32,479 nt of DNA from Clostridiales bacterium (GCA_012519905.1 JAAYPG010000027.1:1-32479), one strand, 5' to 3'; counted from the stretch's first letter, positions 7,783 through 15,864 are shown. Made by a program: numbers and translations. Notes: a model not told the origin generated them from the sequence alone.

Positions 7783-10700
7783 ATGTATAACAAGGTGTCA
7801 ACGGATCTAAACTTTGTTGAGAGAGAGAAGAAGGTCTTGGAGTTCTGGAATGAGAACAAGATATTTGAAAAGACCATAGAAGAGTCAAAGGGTAAAAAGA
7901 ACTATACCTTCTATGATGGTCCCCCGACCGCCAATGGCACGCCCCATATCGGTCATGTACTTACCCGTGTAGTTAAGGACATCATACCCAGATATCGTAC
8001 TATGAAGGGTTATAATGTGCTTCGTAAGGCTGGATGGGATACCCATGGACTTCCTGTTGAGTTGGAGGTAGAAAAGCTTCTTGGTATCAGTGGTAAGGAC
8101 CAGATAGAGGATTATGGTCTTGAGCCCTTCATTAAGAAATGTAAGGAAAGTGTTTGGAAATACAAGGGTATGTGGGAGGAATTCTCTGATGTTGTAGGCT
8201 ATTGGGTTGATATGGAGGATCCTTATATTACCTATGATAATAACTATATAGAATCTATATGGTGGTCGCTAAAGAAGATATGGGATAAGGATCTATTATA
8301 TAAGGGCTTTAAGATTGTTCCTTATTGCCCAAGATGTGAGACCCCCTTATCAAGCCATGAGGTTGCCCAAGGTTATAAGGATGTTAAGGAAAAATCCCTA
8401 ATTGCCAAATTTAAGATTAAGAACAAGGATGATGAATATATTCTAGCATGGACCACGACTCCTTGGACTCTACCTTCTAATGTGGCCCTATGTGTAAATC
8501 CTGACGAGACTTATGTGAAGGTCAAGGTTCAGGTTGATGAGAAGGGGAATCTAATCTCTAGTAAAGGCTGTGGATGTAGCCATGAGCATCACGGCAAGAA
8601 ATCCCACAAGGAGCAGGACAGTGTTCATCACGACCAAACACCTGTAGCGGTAAGAACAGAGAAATACATTTTAGCAGAAGCACTGCTTAATGTAGTAGAA
8701 GGGGATTATGAGATCCTAGAAAGCTATAAGGGCAAGGAGCTTGAGCATACAGAGTATGAGCCTCTATTTGATTATGCAGATACAGATAAGAAGGCCTTCT
8801 TTGTAACCTGTGACAGCTATGTTACTTTAACAGACGGTACAGGTGTAGTTCATATAGCACCGGCCTTTGGTGAGGATGACTCCAGAATAGGAAGAAACTA
8901 TGATTTACCCTTCGTTCAGCTGATAGACGGTAAGGGTGAGTTTAAGTCAGAGGCAACTGATCTTGCAGGAATGTTCTGTAAGGATGCTGATGAGCCTATT
9001 ATGAAGATGCTTCATGGGAAAGGGTTACTATTTAAGGTTCTAAAATTCGAGCATAGCTATCCCTTCTGCTGGAGATGTGATACACCGCTGATTTATTATG
9101 CAAGAGAATCCTGGTTCATCAAGATGACTGCAGTCAAGGATGAAATGATAAAGAATAACAATACAATTAACTGGATGCCAGAAAGCATAGGCCAAGGCCG
9201 CTTCGGTGACTGGCTCAAGAACTTACAGGATTGGGGTCTATCAAGAGACCGCTACTGGGGAACACCCTTGCCCATCTGGGAGTGTGAGGATGGACATAGA
9301 CATTGTATTGGAAGTATAGAGGAGCTAAAATCTATGTCGGACAATTGTCCGGATGATATCGAGCTTCATCGTCCATATATCGATGCAGTTACTATCAAAT
9401 GTCCTGAATGCGCTAAGGAGATGAAGAGGGTTCTGCCTGTAATTGACTGCTGGTATGATTCGGGTTCCATGCCCTTTGCACAGTGGCACTATCCCTTTGA
9501 GAATAAGGAGATTTTTGAAGAAAGATTCCCTGCTGATTTTATCAGTGAAGCGGTAGATCAGACAAGAGGTTGGTTCTATTCACTGCTTGCAATCTCAACA
9601 CTGATATTTGGGGAAACATCCTTTAAGAACTGTATTGTTCTTGGCCATGTACAGGATGAGAATGGTCAGAAGATGTCCAAATCTAAAGGAAATGCAATAG
9701 AGCCTATGGATGCTCTAGCGGAGCACGGAGCGGACGCGATTCGTTGGTACTTCTCAGTTAATTCAGCCCTATGGCTTCCTAATCGCTTCCATGCTAATGC
9801 TGTAACAGAGGGACAGAGAAAGTTTATGGGTACATTCTGGAACACCTATGCCTTCTATGTACTCTATGCAAATATTGACCAGTTTGACGCCACTAAATAT
9901 AAGTTGGAATATGATAAGCTACCTGTTATGGATAAGTGGCTCTTATCAAGGCTTAACAGCCTTATAAAGGCAGTAGATGAGAATTTAGATAAGTATAAAA
10001 TCACAGAATCAGCCAGACTTATGTCTGATTTCGTGGATGAGCTTTCAAACTGGTATGTAAGAAGAAGCAGAGAGCGCTTCTGGGCAAAGGGAATGCCTCA
10101 GGACAAGATAAATGCCTATATGACATTATATACAGCCTTGGTTGAGCTGAGTAAGCTTGCAGCTCCTTATGTGCCCTTTATGACTGAGGATATTTATCAA
10201 AACCTTGTTGTAAATCTTGATAAAACTGCACCAGAAAGTATACATCTATGCTCTTATCCAAAATACAAGGAAGACTATATCAACAAAGAGTTGGAAGAGA
10301 ACATGGAGGAGGTCTTGGAGGTAGTTGTTCTAGGCCGTGCCTGCAGAAATACTGCTAACATAAAGAACCGTCAACCAATTGGCAAGATGTATGTGAAGGC
10401 AGACAACACTCTTTCAGAGTTCTTTAAGGATATAATTGCAGATGAGCTAAATGTTAAGGAAGTTTTATTTACAGATGATGTGAGAGATTTTACATCCTAT
10501 AGCTTTAAGCCTCAGCTAAAAACCTTGGGCCCTAAGTTTGGCAAGCAAATAGGTGCCATAAGACAGCTTTTATCTGAGCTAAATGGCAATAAGGCCATGG
10601 ATGAAATTAATACTACAGGAAAACTGGGTATTACATTAGATGGTTCTACTGTATATATCGAGAAGGAAGACCTTCTTATAGAAGCAGCCCAAGCGGAGGG

Positions 10701-11019
10701 CTATATATCCGATTCGGACCATGGTATTACAGTGGTCTTGGATATTCAACTAACAGAAGAGCTAATAGAGGAAGGCTTTGTTCGTGAGATTATCAGTAAG
10801 CTTCAAACTATGCGGAAGGATGCAAACTTTGAGGTAATGGATCATATCCGTGTGTCCACAGAGGGTAATGATAAGATAAATGCTATAATGGAACGAAATG
10901 CCGAGGAGATTAAATCCGAGGTGCTAGCGGATGCTTTAGAATCAGGCAAGGCCCAAGGCTATGTTGCAACATGGAATATAAATGGTGAACAGGTTACCTT
11001 TGGTGTAGAAAAGCTTTAA
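7783..11019 (+). CDS. ileS: Isoleucyl-tRNA synthetase (type 2-like)
   Basis: 1078 aa, class I synthetase that charges tRNA-Ile. HIGH is at 55-58 in the context NGTPHIGHVLTRVVKDI, GWDTHGLPVE at about 84-93, the CP1 editing domain near 190-390 (WTTTPWTLPSNVAL at 223-236), and KMSKS at 630-634. The length and the GTPHIGH context fit IleRS2, the eukaryote-like form associated in other organisms with natural mupirocin tolerance; IleRS1 is about 920 aa with a C-terminal zinc finger that is not evident here. Residues about 260-285 form a Cys/His-rich insert in the editing domain (CGC, HEHH, HH). The start follows a GAGGAGG ribosome site. Expression is controlled by the T-box upstream. Confidence 0.97.
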   Translation: MYNKVSTDLNFVEREKKVLEFWNENKIFEKTIEESKGKKNYTFYDGPPTANGTPHIGHVLTRVVKDIIPRYRTMKGYNVLRKAGWDTHGLPVELEVEKLLGISGKDQIEDYGLEPFIKKCKESVWKYKGMWEEFSDVVGYWVDMEDPYITYDNNYIESIWWSLKKIWDKDLLYKGFKIVPYCPRCETPLSSHEVAQGYKDVKEKSLIAKFKIKNKDDEYILAWTTTPWTLPSNVALCVNPDETYVKVKVQVDEKGNLISSKGCGCSHEHHGKKSHKEQDSVHHDQTPVAVRTEKYILAEALLNVVEGDYEILESYKGKELEHTEYEPLFDYADTDKKAFFVTCDSYVTLTDGTGVVHIAPAFGEDDSRIGRNYDLPFVQLIDGKGEFKSEATDLAGMFCKDADEPIMKMLHGKGLLFKVLKFEHSYPFCWRCDTPLIYYARESWFIKMTAVKDEMIKNNNTINWMPESIGQGRFGDWLKNLQDWGLSRDRYWGTPLPIWECEDGHRHCIGSIEELKSMSDNCPDDIELHRPYIDAVTIKCPECAKEMKRVLPVIDCWYDSGSMPFAQWHYPFENKEIFEERFPADFISEAVDQTRGWFYSLLAISTLIFGETSFKNCIVLGHVQDENGQKMSKSKGNAIEPMDALAEHGADAIRWYFSVNSALWLPNRFHANAVTEGQRKFMGTFWNTYAFYVLYANIDQFDATKYKLEYDKLPVMDKWLLSRLNSLIKAVDENLDKYKITESARLMSDFVDELSNWYVRRSRERFWAKGMPQDKINAYMTLYTALVELSKLAAPYVPFMTEDIYQNLVVNLDKTAPESIHLCSYPKYKEDYINKELEENMEEVLEVVVLGRACRNTANIKNRQPIGKMYVKADNTLSEFFKDIIADELNVKEVLFTDDVRDFTSYSFKPQLKTLGPKFGKQIGAIRQLLSELNGNKAMDEINTTGKLGITLDGSTVYIEKEDLLIEAAQAEGYISDSDHGITVVLDIQLTEELIEEGFVREIISKLQTMRKDANFEVMDHIRVSTEGNDKINAIMERNAEEIKSEVLADALESGKAQGYVATWNINGEQVTFGVEKL

Positions 11020-11104
11020 CTATTAAATGTAATATGTACCACTGATTTTAAGTGGTGGGAGAATGTCGCTAGCTTAAAAGCGTCTGATATATGCTTAAGC
11101 TTCA

Positions 11105-11133
11105 TTTACTTTTCCTATGATTTATAATATAAT
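11105..11133 (+). promoter_or_regulatory. Candidate promoter of darA
   Basis: TTTACT (11105-11110), 17-base spacer, TATAAT (11128-11133). Behind it the leader holds a small inverted repeat (GGATTA ... TAATCC, about 11146-11170). Further up, in the gap after ileS, lie two small hairpin candidates (ACCACT/AGTGGT at about 11038-11056 and CGCT/AGCG near 11068) without a U-tract. Confidence 0.5.
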
Positions 11134-11216
11134 ATACTCGAATAGCGGATTAGTCCTTGTATTTTAATCCGGCTTAACATAAAACAATCTTATTCATTTG
11201 GAAAGGTGGGTGTTCC

Positions 11217-11534
11217 ATGAAGCTAATCTATGTAATTGTACGTAATATTGATAGCGGGGATGTTACGGCTGCATTAAATAAAGAGGGATACTATGTGACA
11301 AAGTTGGCATCAACAGGAGGCTTTTTAAGGGAAGGTAATACAACATTAATGATTGGAACCGATGAGGAAAAGGTCGATGACGTTATTAATATTGTAAAAA
11401 AGGCTTGTGGTCCTAGAAAGCAGATTATTTCCAATCCGGTTGGAAGTGGAGAATATACCTCAATGAATGTAGTTGTAAATGTCGGAGGTGCGACCATATT
11501 TGTTATGGATGTTGATCGCTTTGAAAAGATCTAA
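11217..11534 (+). CDS. darA: Cyclic-di-AMP receptor DarA (PII-like)
   Basis: 105 aa PII-like protein. The sequence MKLIYVIVRNIDSGDVTAAL and TKLASTGGFLREGNTTLMIGTDEEKVDDV matches the DarA/PstA (YaaQ) signature of Firmicutes, whose TGGFLR...GNTT segment contacts c-di-AMP. The C-terminal VGGATIFVMDVDRFEKI is also typical of the family. DarA is a cytosolic trimer that binds c-di-AMP; its downstream target is not established. RBS AAAGGTGG precedes the ATG. It appears monocistronic, between a promoter at 11105 and the terminator at 11574. Confidence 0.93.
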   Translation: MKLIYVIVRNIDSGDVTAALNKEGYYVTKLASTGGFLREGNTTLMIGTDEEKVDDVINIVKKACGPRKQIISNPVGSGEYTSMNVVVNVGGATIFVMDVDRFEKI

Positions 11535-11573
11535 TCGCCCTATATAATCTTAAGGCTATTTATAAGTATTATG

Positions 11574-11612
11574 GAGGAGAACTAAGTGCATATACTTGGC
11601 TCTCCTCTTTTT
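11574..11612 (+). terminator. Intrinsic terminator of darA
   Basis: GAGGAGA (11574-11580) pairs with TCTCCTC (11601-11607), the stem continuing with one mismatch through CTAAGT/ACTTGG, then five T. Confidence 0.8.
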
Positions 11613-11699
11613 ATGTAATGGGAAAGTATATATATTGTGTGAACTATTGATTTTTGCTTTATTTTTTAGTTCAGATATGTTATAAATGAATGAGTGCAA

Positions 11700-11758
11700 T
11701 GTGTAAGCAAATTACACACATAAAAAGATGTTTCGTATGCATAGTCTCTTATACGAAA
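11700..11758 (+). promoter_or_regulatory. Two perfect inverted repeats in the leader of the lipoprotein gene
   Basis: TGTGTAA, five bases, TTACACA (11700-11718) and TTTCGTAT, twelve bases, ATACGAAA (11731-11758). The second ends just before the ribosome site GGGAAGG at about 11760. These could be operators or leader hairpins; no U-tract follows either. Confidence 0.4.
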
Positions 11759-11775
11759 AGGGAAGGAATAATTAA

Positions 11776-12951
11776 ATGAAGAAAATTGTAGTATGGCTTA
11801 TATTAAGTATTAGTGTGATGGGTATGCTAGCAGGTTGTAGTAAGAAAAATAATGATGATAATCTTGATAACAATCTGATTAGCCCTACACCAGAAGTAAC
11901 AGATGATGAAGATGTCCAGGAAGATAATGAGGATAATAATTTAGTTGATGGCGTAGATTTAGAGGATTTTGTGCCTTTAGAAAACCCAGTGGTTAAGGAA
12001 GAATATGATTACAAAGACTATATCAAGTTGGGTCAGTATAAAGGTATTGAAGTGAAGGTAGATAAATTAGATGTTACTGAAGAAGATATTGATGTAATTA
12101 TTCAGATGGATTTGCTTGACAATGGTAGTACACCTGTTGAAGTTACTGATCGAGACGTAAGACTTGGAGATGTTGTTAATATAGATTTTATAGGCTATCA
12201 TAAGGGAGAGCCTTTTGAAGGTGGAGCTGCAGAGGGATTTGAGTTAACAGTAGGATCCAAAGTATTTATTAGTGGGTTTGAAGAGCAACTTGTTGGTGCT
12301 CAGATAGGTAATGAAATTGATGTAAATGTGGTGTTTCCTACTAACTACAACAATACTGATCTGGCAGGTGAGCCGGCTGTATTTAAGGTAAAGGTAAATG
12401 GTATCAAGAACTTTGAGCTTACTGAGGATTTTGTAAAGGAAACTATGGGCTTTGAAACTGAAGCTGAATATAGAGATAGTATACGTCAGGAGCTTGTACT
12501 TGAGTATGCAGACAGAATGATTAGGCAAAAGGAAAACGAAGTATATACGGCTGTTATTAATGGGTCTGAGATTACCATGCCTGAAAACCTGTTGGAATAT
12601 TATGAAGAGGATATTAAGACCATGTACACCAATGAAGCTGCCATCTACGGAATGGATCTAGAAACCATTCTTAGCATATATGGCTCTTCAATGGAGGAGT
12701 TCGAGCAAGATGCAAAGGCATATGCAAAAAACATGGTAATAAGGGAGCTTATAATAAAAGCTATAAGTAATGCTGAAGGTATTGAGATTACAGAGGATGA
12801 ATTCCAGACTACGGTAGCGCAATATGCAGCTCAATATGGATATGAAAGTAATGAGGAGTTTTTAGAGCAGGCTGATACAGAGATGCTTAGACAGGATTTA
12901 TTATTCTATAAGATAATTGAGTTTCTTGTTGCAGAGGCTGTAGAGATTTAA
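11776..12951 (+). CDS. Trigger factor-like FKBP-type peptidyl-prolyl isomerase lipoprotein
   Basis: 391 aa. A lipoprotein signal peptide with lipobox LAGC, lipidated at Cys21, is followed by an acidic Asn/Asp-rich linker (about 22-65). Then comes an FKBP-like domain at roughly 119-212 (VRLGDVVNIDFIGYHKGEPF, SGFEEQLVGAQIGNE, VFPTNYNNTDLAGEPAVF), the arrangement of trigger factor PPIase domains. A helical C-terminus (about 215-391) resembles the trigger factor chaperone arms. It probably acts outside the membrane as an anchored foldase for secreted proteins, analogous in role to PrsA, which uses a parvulin domain instead. RBS is GGGAAGG. Cytosolic trigger factor has an N-terminal ribosome-binding domain; here the lipoprotein anchor takes its place. 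Confidence 0.85.
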   Translation: MKKIVVWLILSISVMGMLAGCSKKNNDDNLDNNLISPTPEVTDDEDVQEDNEDNNLVDGVDLEDFVPLENPVVKEEYDYKDYIKLGQYKGIEVKVDKLDVTEEDIDVIIQMDLLDNGSTPVEVTDRDVRLGDVVNIDFIGYHKGEPFEGGAAEGFELTVGSKVFISGFEEQLVGAQIGNEIDVNVVFPTNYNNTDLAGEPAVFKVKVNGIKNFELTEDFVKETMGFETEAEYRDSIRQELVLEYADRMIRQKENEVYTAVINGSEITMPENLLEYYEEDIKTMYTNEAAIYGMDLETILSIYGSSMEEFEQDAKAYAKNMVIRELIIKAISNAEGIEITEDEFQTTVAQYAAQYGYESNEEFLEQADTEMLRQDLLFYKIIEFLVAEAVEI

Positions 12952-12976
12952 TCTTTACAAAGTAATTTATATTTAT

Positions 12977-13005
12977 TTGACAAGAAAATCCTCTTGTGTT
13001 ATACT
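12977..13005 (+). promoter_or_regulatory. Strong sigma-A promoter upstream of DEAD-box helicase leader
   Basis: TTGACA (12977-12982), exactly 17 bases, TATACT (13000-13005). Start of transcription is expected near 13012, about 200 bases before the helicase start. Confidence 0.8.
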
Positions 13006-13011
13006 ACGCAA

Positions 13012-13075
13012 GGCGATGTTATAAAAAGGATATGGGTTATACGGCTCTTGGTCCAATTTGACTAAGAGCCTTTTT
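13012..13075 (+). ncRNA. Short leader transcript ending in an intrinsic terminator (attenuator or small RNA)
   Basis: From the predicted start near 13012, only about 60 bases are read before a strong terminator: GGCTCTTGGTC (13043-13053) pairs with GACTAAGAGCC (13060-13070) around a six-base loop and is followed by TTTTT (13071-13075). No reading frame is evident in the transcript. It may be an attenuator that sets helicase expression (for example by cold or antitermination), or an independent small RNA. There is no clear second promoter before the gene at 13215, which favours read-through control. Confidence 0.5.
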
Positions 13076-13214
13076 ATGTAATAGGAAGGTTAGAAAAAAT
13101 TATCTTATTCAAGATATTTAATTTTAAGGTCAAAGCTTATGGTCAGGCATATAGAAAATCAAGAATCTTGGATATAATATCATAATAGAGATATTTTTAA
13201 GAAAGGATATTTGA

Positions 13215-14810
13215 ATGGAAACAACGAAATTTGAAGAAATGAATTTGAATCGAGAAATACTTAGAGCAGTGGAGGAGATGGGTTTTGAGGAAATGTCTCC
13301 AATACAAGCTAAGGCGATTCCTCCCATGTTGATGGGAAGGGATATAATAGGACAAGCACAGACTGGTACTGGTAAAACAGCAGCTTTTGGGATACCTCTA
13401 TTGCAGAATATAGATCCCAAGGATAGGTCTCTTCAGGCCATGGTCCTGTGCCCCACAAGAGAACTGGCTATACAGGTGGCTGATGAGATAAGGAAGCTAG
13501 CAAAGTTTATGCACGGAATCAAGGTATTACCTATATATGGTGGTCAGGAAATTTCAAAGCAAATAAGGTCCCTAAAGGGTGGTATTCAGGTGATTGTAGG
13601 TACACCTGGTCGCTTAATGGACCATATGAGAAGAAAAACTATACGACTTAATAATCTAAAAATGGTTGTTCTGGATGAGGCCGATGAGATGCTAAATATG
13701 GGCTTCCGAGAGGATATAGAGTCTATTCTTAAGGAAATGCCTGAAAAAAGGCAGACAGCATTATTTTCCGCTACCATGCCAGGACCTATTATGGAGATAG
13801 CTAGGACCTATCAGGATGATGCACAGATAATTAAGGTTATAAGAAAAGAGCTTACTGTACCTAAGATAGAGCAGTATTATTATGAGGTTAGCCCTAAGAT
13901 GAAGGAGGAGGCAATTTCTAGGTTATTAGATATCTATAATCCTAAGCTTTCCTTGATATTTTGTAATACCAAGAAAATGGTTGATGAGCTTACAAGCAAC
14001 CTTCAGGGAAGAGGGTATTTTGCTGAGGGCCTTCATGGTGATATGAAGCAACAGCAAAGAGATAGGGTAATGGCAAGCTTTCGAACTGGTAGGACCGAGA
14101 TCCTTGTGGCGACAGACGTGGCCGCAAGAGGTATTGACGTAGATGATGTTGAGGCTGTGTTTAACTATGATGTTCCACAGGATGATGAATATTATGTTCA
14201 TAGAATAGGTAGGACAGGTCGTGCTGGTAGAACAGGAATGGCCTTTACCTTAGTTGTAGGCAGAGAGGTATATAAGCTTAGGGATATTCAAAGATATTGC
14301 AAGACTAAGATTAAGCTTCAGCCTATTCCTTCAGTATATGATGTAACTGAAGTTAAGGCCAGCAAGATACTTGACAAGGTATTTGCTATCATGGAAGACG
14401 AGGATTTATCCAAAATGATAGATATAATAGAAAGTCGTATTAATGAAAATGAAAAGTACACCTCTCTTGATTTGTCAGCAGCCTTTCTAAAATATCTGGT
14501 TGGAGACGATCGATATGAAGCTGAGCAAAAGGATAGCTATTTTGATTCGGCAGATACAGGGGCAGAGGATGGTATGGTCAGATTGTTCATAAATCTAGGT
14601 AAGAAGCAAAAGATTAGACCGGGTGATATTCTAGGAGCTATAGCAGGCGAGACAGGAATGCCAGGAAAGCTTATTGGAACCATAGATATGTTTGATAAGT
14701 ATACATTTGTTGAGGTTCCTAGGGAATATGCTTCTGACGTCATACAGACAATGAAGACAGCTAAAATTAAGGGTAAAAGCCTAAATATCGAGCCAGCCAA
14801 TAGAAAATAA
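13215..14810 (+). CDS. DEAD-box ATP-dependent RNA helicase with DbpA-type C-terminal domain
   Basis: 531 aa. The Q motif (FEEMSPIQAKAIP, about 24-36), motif I AQTGTGKT (48-55), PTRELA, DEAD (154-157), SAT, and motif VI HRIGRTGRAGR are all intact. After the RecA2 domain come a helical linker and a DbpA/CsdA-type RNA-binding fold at about 455-529 (VRLFINLGKKQKIRPGDILGAI ... KLIGTIDMFDKYTFVEVP). This domain targets rRNA in DbpA and YxiN, so ribosome assembly or cold-shock RNA remodelling is the likely task. RBS AAAGGATA precedes the ATG. It stands alone behind the leader and terminator at 13012-13075. Which of DeaD, CsdA or DbpA it corresponds to cannot be settled from the sequence alone. Confidence 0.95.
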   Translation: METTKFEEMNLNREILRAVEEMGFEEMSPIQAKAIPPMLMGRDIIGQAQTGTGKTAAFGIPLLQNIDPKDRSLQAMVLCPTRELAIQVADEIRKLAKFMHGIKVLPIYGGQEISKQIRSLKGGIQVIVGTPGRLMDHMRRKTIRLNNLKMVVLDEADEMLNMGFREDIESILKEMPEKRQTALFSATMPGPIMEIARTYQDDAQIIKVIRKELTVPKIEQYYYEVSPKMKEEAISRLLDIYNPKLSLIFCNTKKMVDELTSNLQGRGYFAEGLHGDMKQQQRDRVMASFRTGRTEILVATDVAARGIDVDDVEAVFNYDVPQDDEYYVHRIGRTGRAGRTGMAFTLVVGREVYKLRDIQRYCKTKIKLQPIPSVYDVTEVKASKILDKVFAIMEDEDLSKMIDIIESRINENEKYTSLDLSAAFLKYLVGDDRYEAEQKDSYFDSADTGAEDGMVRLFINLGKKQKIRPGDILGAIAGETGMPGKLIGTIDMFDKYTFVEVPREYASDVIQTMKTAKIKGKSLNIEPANRK

Positions 14811-14820
14811 TGATGATTAC

Positions 14821-14849
14821 TTGACTAAGAGTCACAAACTGTATATAAT
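14821..14849 (+). promoter_or_regulatory. Promoter of the PerR-like gene
   Basis: TTGACT (14821-14826), 17 bases, perfect TATAAT (14844-14849). An inverted repeat overlaps its -10 (next entry). Confidence 0.8.
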
Positions 14850-14865
14850 AATAACTACTATTATT
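14847..14865. promoter_or_regulatory. Candidate operator: perfect AT-rich inverted repeat over the -10
   Basis: AATAATA, ACTAC, TATTATT (7-5-7) overlaps the -10 and start site of the PerR-like gene. PerR boxes are 7-1-7 repeats of TTATAAT/ATTATAA, so this is only loosely similar. Autoregulation is plausible, but the site is AT-rich and could occur by chance. Confidence 0.35.
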
Positions 14866-14900
14866 TTAATGGATTTTCTAAGAATATAGGAGTGATTATT

Positions 14901-15281
14901 ATGGCAGTTATTAAATACAGTCGGCAAAGGGAGGCTATTAAGGAATACTTATCACAGACCAAGGAGCATCCAACAGCTGATACAATATATATGAATATCA
15001 GAGAAAGCTATCCCAATATTAGTCTAGGGACTGTATATAGGAATCTAAATCTTCTAGTTGAGATGGGAGAGGTATTAAGAATAAATGGTATGGATGGAAG
15101 TGACCGATATGATGGACATACCCAACAGCATTATCATTTCCTATGTAATAAATGCCATAAAATATTAGACCTTGAGATGGAGTCTATAGACCATATCAAT
15201 GATACGGCTAATAAAGACTTCCCAGGGAAGGTGGAAGGTCATGTGACCTACTTTTATGGAAAATGTAATGAATGTAAATAA
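14901..15281 (+). CDS. perR: PerR-like peroxide-sensing repressor (Fur family)
   Basis: 126 aa from the ATG at 14901; a GTG nine bases earlier overlaps the TAGGAG ribosome site, so I reject it. A winged helix (about 1-75) is followed by the Fur dimerisation domain. His23, Asp71, His77, His79 and Asp90 match the five regulatory metal ligands of Bacillus subtilis PerR (H37, D85, H91, H93, D104) at a constant offset of 14, and Asp90 rather than Glu favours PerR over Fur. CNKC (82-85) and CNEC (122-125) form the structural zinc site. It should repress oxidative-stress genes and release DNA when histidine is oxidised. The neighbourhood of oxygen-sensitive hydrogenases fits an anaerobe. Confidence 0.85.
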   Translation: MAVIKYSRQREAIKEYLSQTKEHPTADTIYMNIRESYPNISLGTVYRNLNLLVEMGEVLRINGMDGSDRYDGHTQQHYHFLCNKCHKILDLEMESIDHINDTANKDFPGKVEGHVTYFYGKCNECK

Positions 15282-15283
15282 TA

Positions 15284-15340
15284 AAAGGGTGGCAAGTGCC
15301 ATTACAAAATTACTGTAATGGTACCTGACACCCTTTTTTA
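15284..15340. terminator. Bidirectional terminator between perR-like gene and convergent gene
   Basis: A long stem (AAAGGGTG ... CACCCTTT at the base, then TGCCATTACA/TGTAATGGTA with one G-T pair) around a seven-base loop. It has T-runs on both strands, so it can serve perR (+) and the gene ending at 15342 (-). The basal CACC/GGTG and ACCTGACACC runs look like part of a repeat family. Confidence 0.8.
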
Positions 15341-15341
15341 T

Positions 15342-15722
15342 TTACTTTGTTCTTGTTATATGTACACAATAAACATATATGTTTTGTATTTTTTTAGCTT
15401 CTACGTCATCGACATGAATTATTGGCTGTGTCTCAGATGGTGTGGTATAGATCTTGAATATGATACCATCTTGGTTTACCCGCATATTCCGAATCTGCTT
15501 GTATTCATAGTCTTTTTTAGGAATTCCAATATAGTTAAAAATAATATCATAGGTGTCAGGATGTGTGAAACATAATACAATTTCATCCTTCTCATACATA
15601 CCGATAATTTCTCTTGCCTCTTCAAAGGTCATATTAGTACATTTGAACTCGCCTTGATTAAAGAGGGTATTCATATTGCTATTGTCTAGAAGTAGTAAAG
15701 GGTGTTTTAAAGCAAATGTCAT
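15342..15722 (-). CDS. Small protein resembling DUF1874 (STIV B116/ring-nuclease-like), unverified
   Basis: 126 aa, soluble. The order of elements resembles DUF1874: an opening LLLLDNSNM strand, a TFEEAREII helix, a strand ending in a Thr-His-Pro-Asp-Thr turn (His54) leading into a helix YDIIFNYIGIP, then GIIFKIYTTPSETQPI and a final IQNIYVYCV strand. DUF1874 members include the viral anti-CRISPR AcrIII-1, in which a GH-x-[ST]T histidine helps cleave cyclic tetra-adenylate. Here Gly-His is replaced by Thr-His and the conserved arginine is not obvious, so activity is uncertain. RBS AAGGAG, its own strong promoter at 15827-15855. Family assignment is from memory of the pattern and moderate at best; the gene itself is well supported. 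Confidence 0.55.
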   Translation of the reverse strand: MTFALKHPLLLLDNSNMNTLFNQGEFKCTNMTFEEAREIIGMYEKDEIVLCFTHPDTYDIIFNYIGIPKKDYEYKQIRNMRVNQDGIIFKIYTTPSETQPIIHVDDVEAKKIQNIYVYCVHITRTK

Positions 15723-15746
15723 AATAATCCGCTCCTTCCCATATGA

Positions 15747-15758
15747 CCGCCTAGGCGG
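15747..15758. promoter_or_regulatory. Perfect GC-rich palindrome in the leader of the DUF1874-like gene
   Basis: CCGCCTAGGCGG lies about 9 bases upstream of the ribosome site of the minus-strand gene in an otherwise AT-rich leader. It is a candidate operator or small leader hairpin. Confidence 0.35.
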
Positions 15759-15826
15759 CTTCTAAATCTCCGTATAGCTTACAGTAGTATATAATATAAG
15801 AATACCTATATATTTAGTATAGATTC

Positions 15827-15855
15827 AGTATAGAAAAAAGCAGAATAAATGTCAA
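15827..15855 (-). promoter_or_regulatory. Strong sigma-A promoter for the DUF1874-like gene
   Basis: Reading the minus strand, TTGACA (15855-15850), 17 bases, TATACT (15832-15827). It lies just behind the hydrogenase operon terminator, so the small gene is transcribed independently. Confidence 0.75.
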
Positions 15856-15864
15856 TATAATGAT

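Noticed and set aside
13926-14201. 91-codon minus-strand frame in the helicase gene
   Set aside because: Lies wholly inside a conserved DEAD-box frame.
14892-14900. Earlier GTG start for the PerR-like protein
   Set aside because: GTG overlaps the ribosome site TAGGAG; the ATG at 14901 has proper spacing and matches PerR length.
15284-15340. Possible insertion sequence end
   Set aside because: Behaves as a terminator with T-runs on both strands; no transposase or target duplication nearby.
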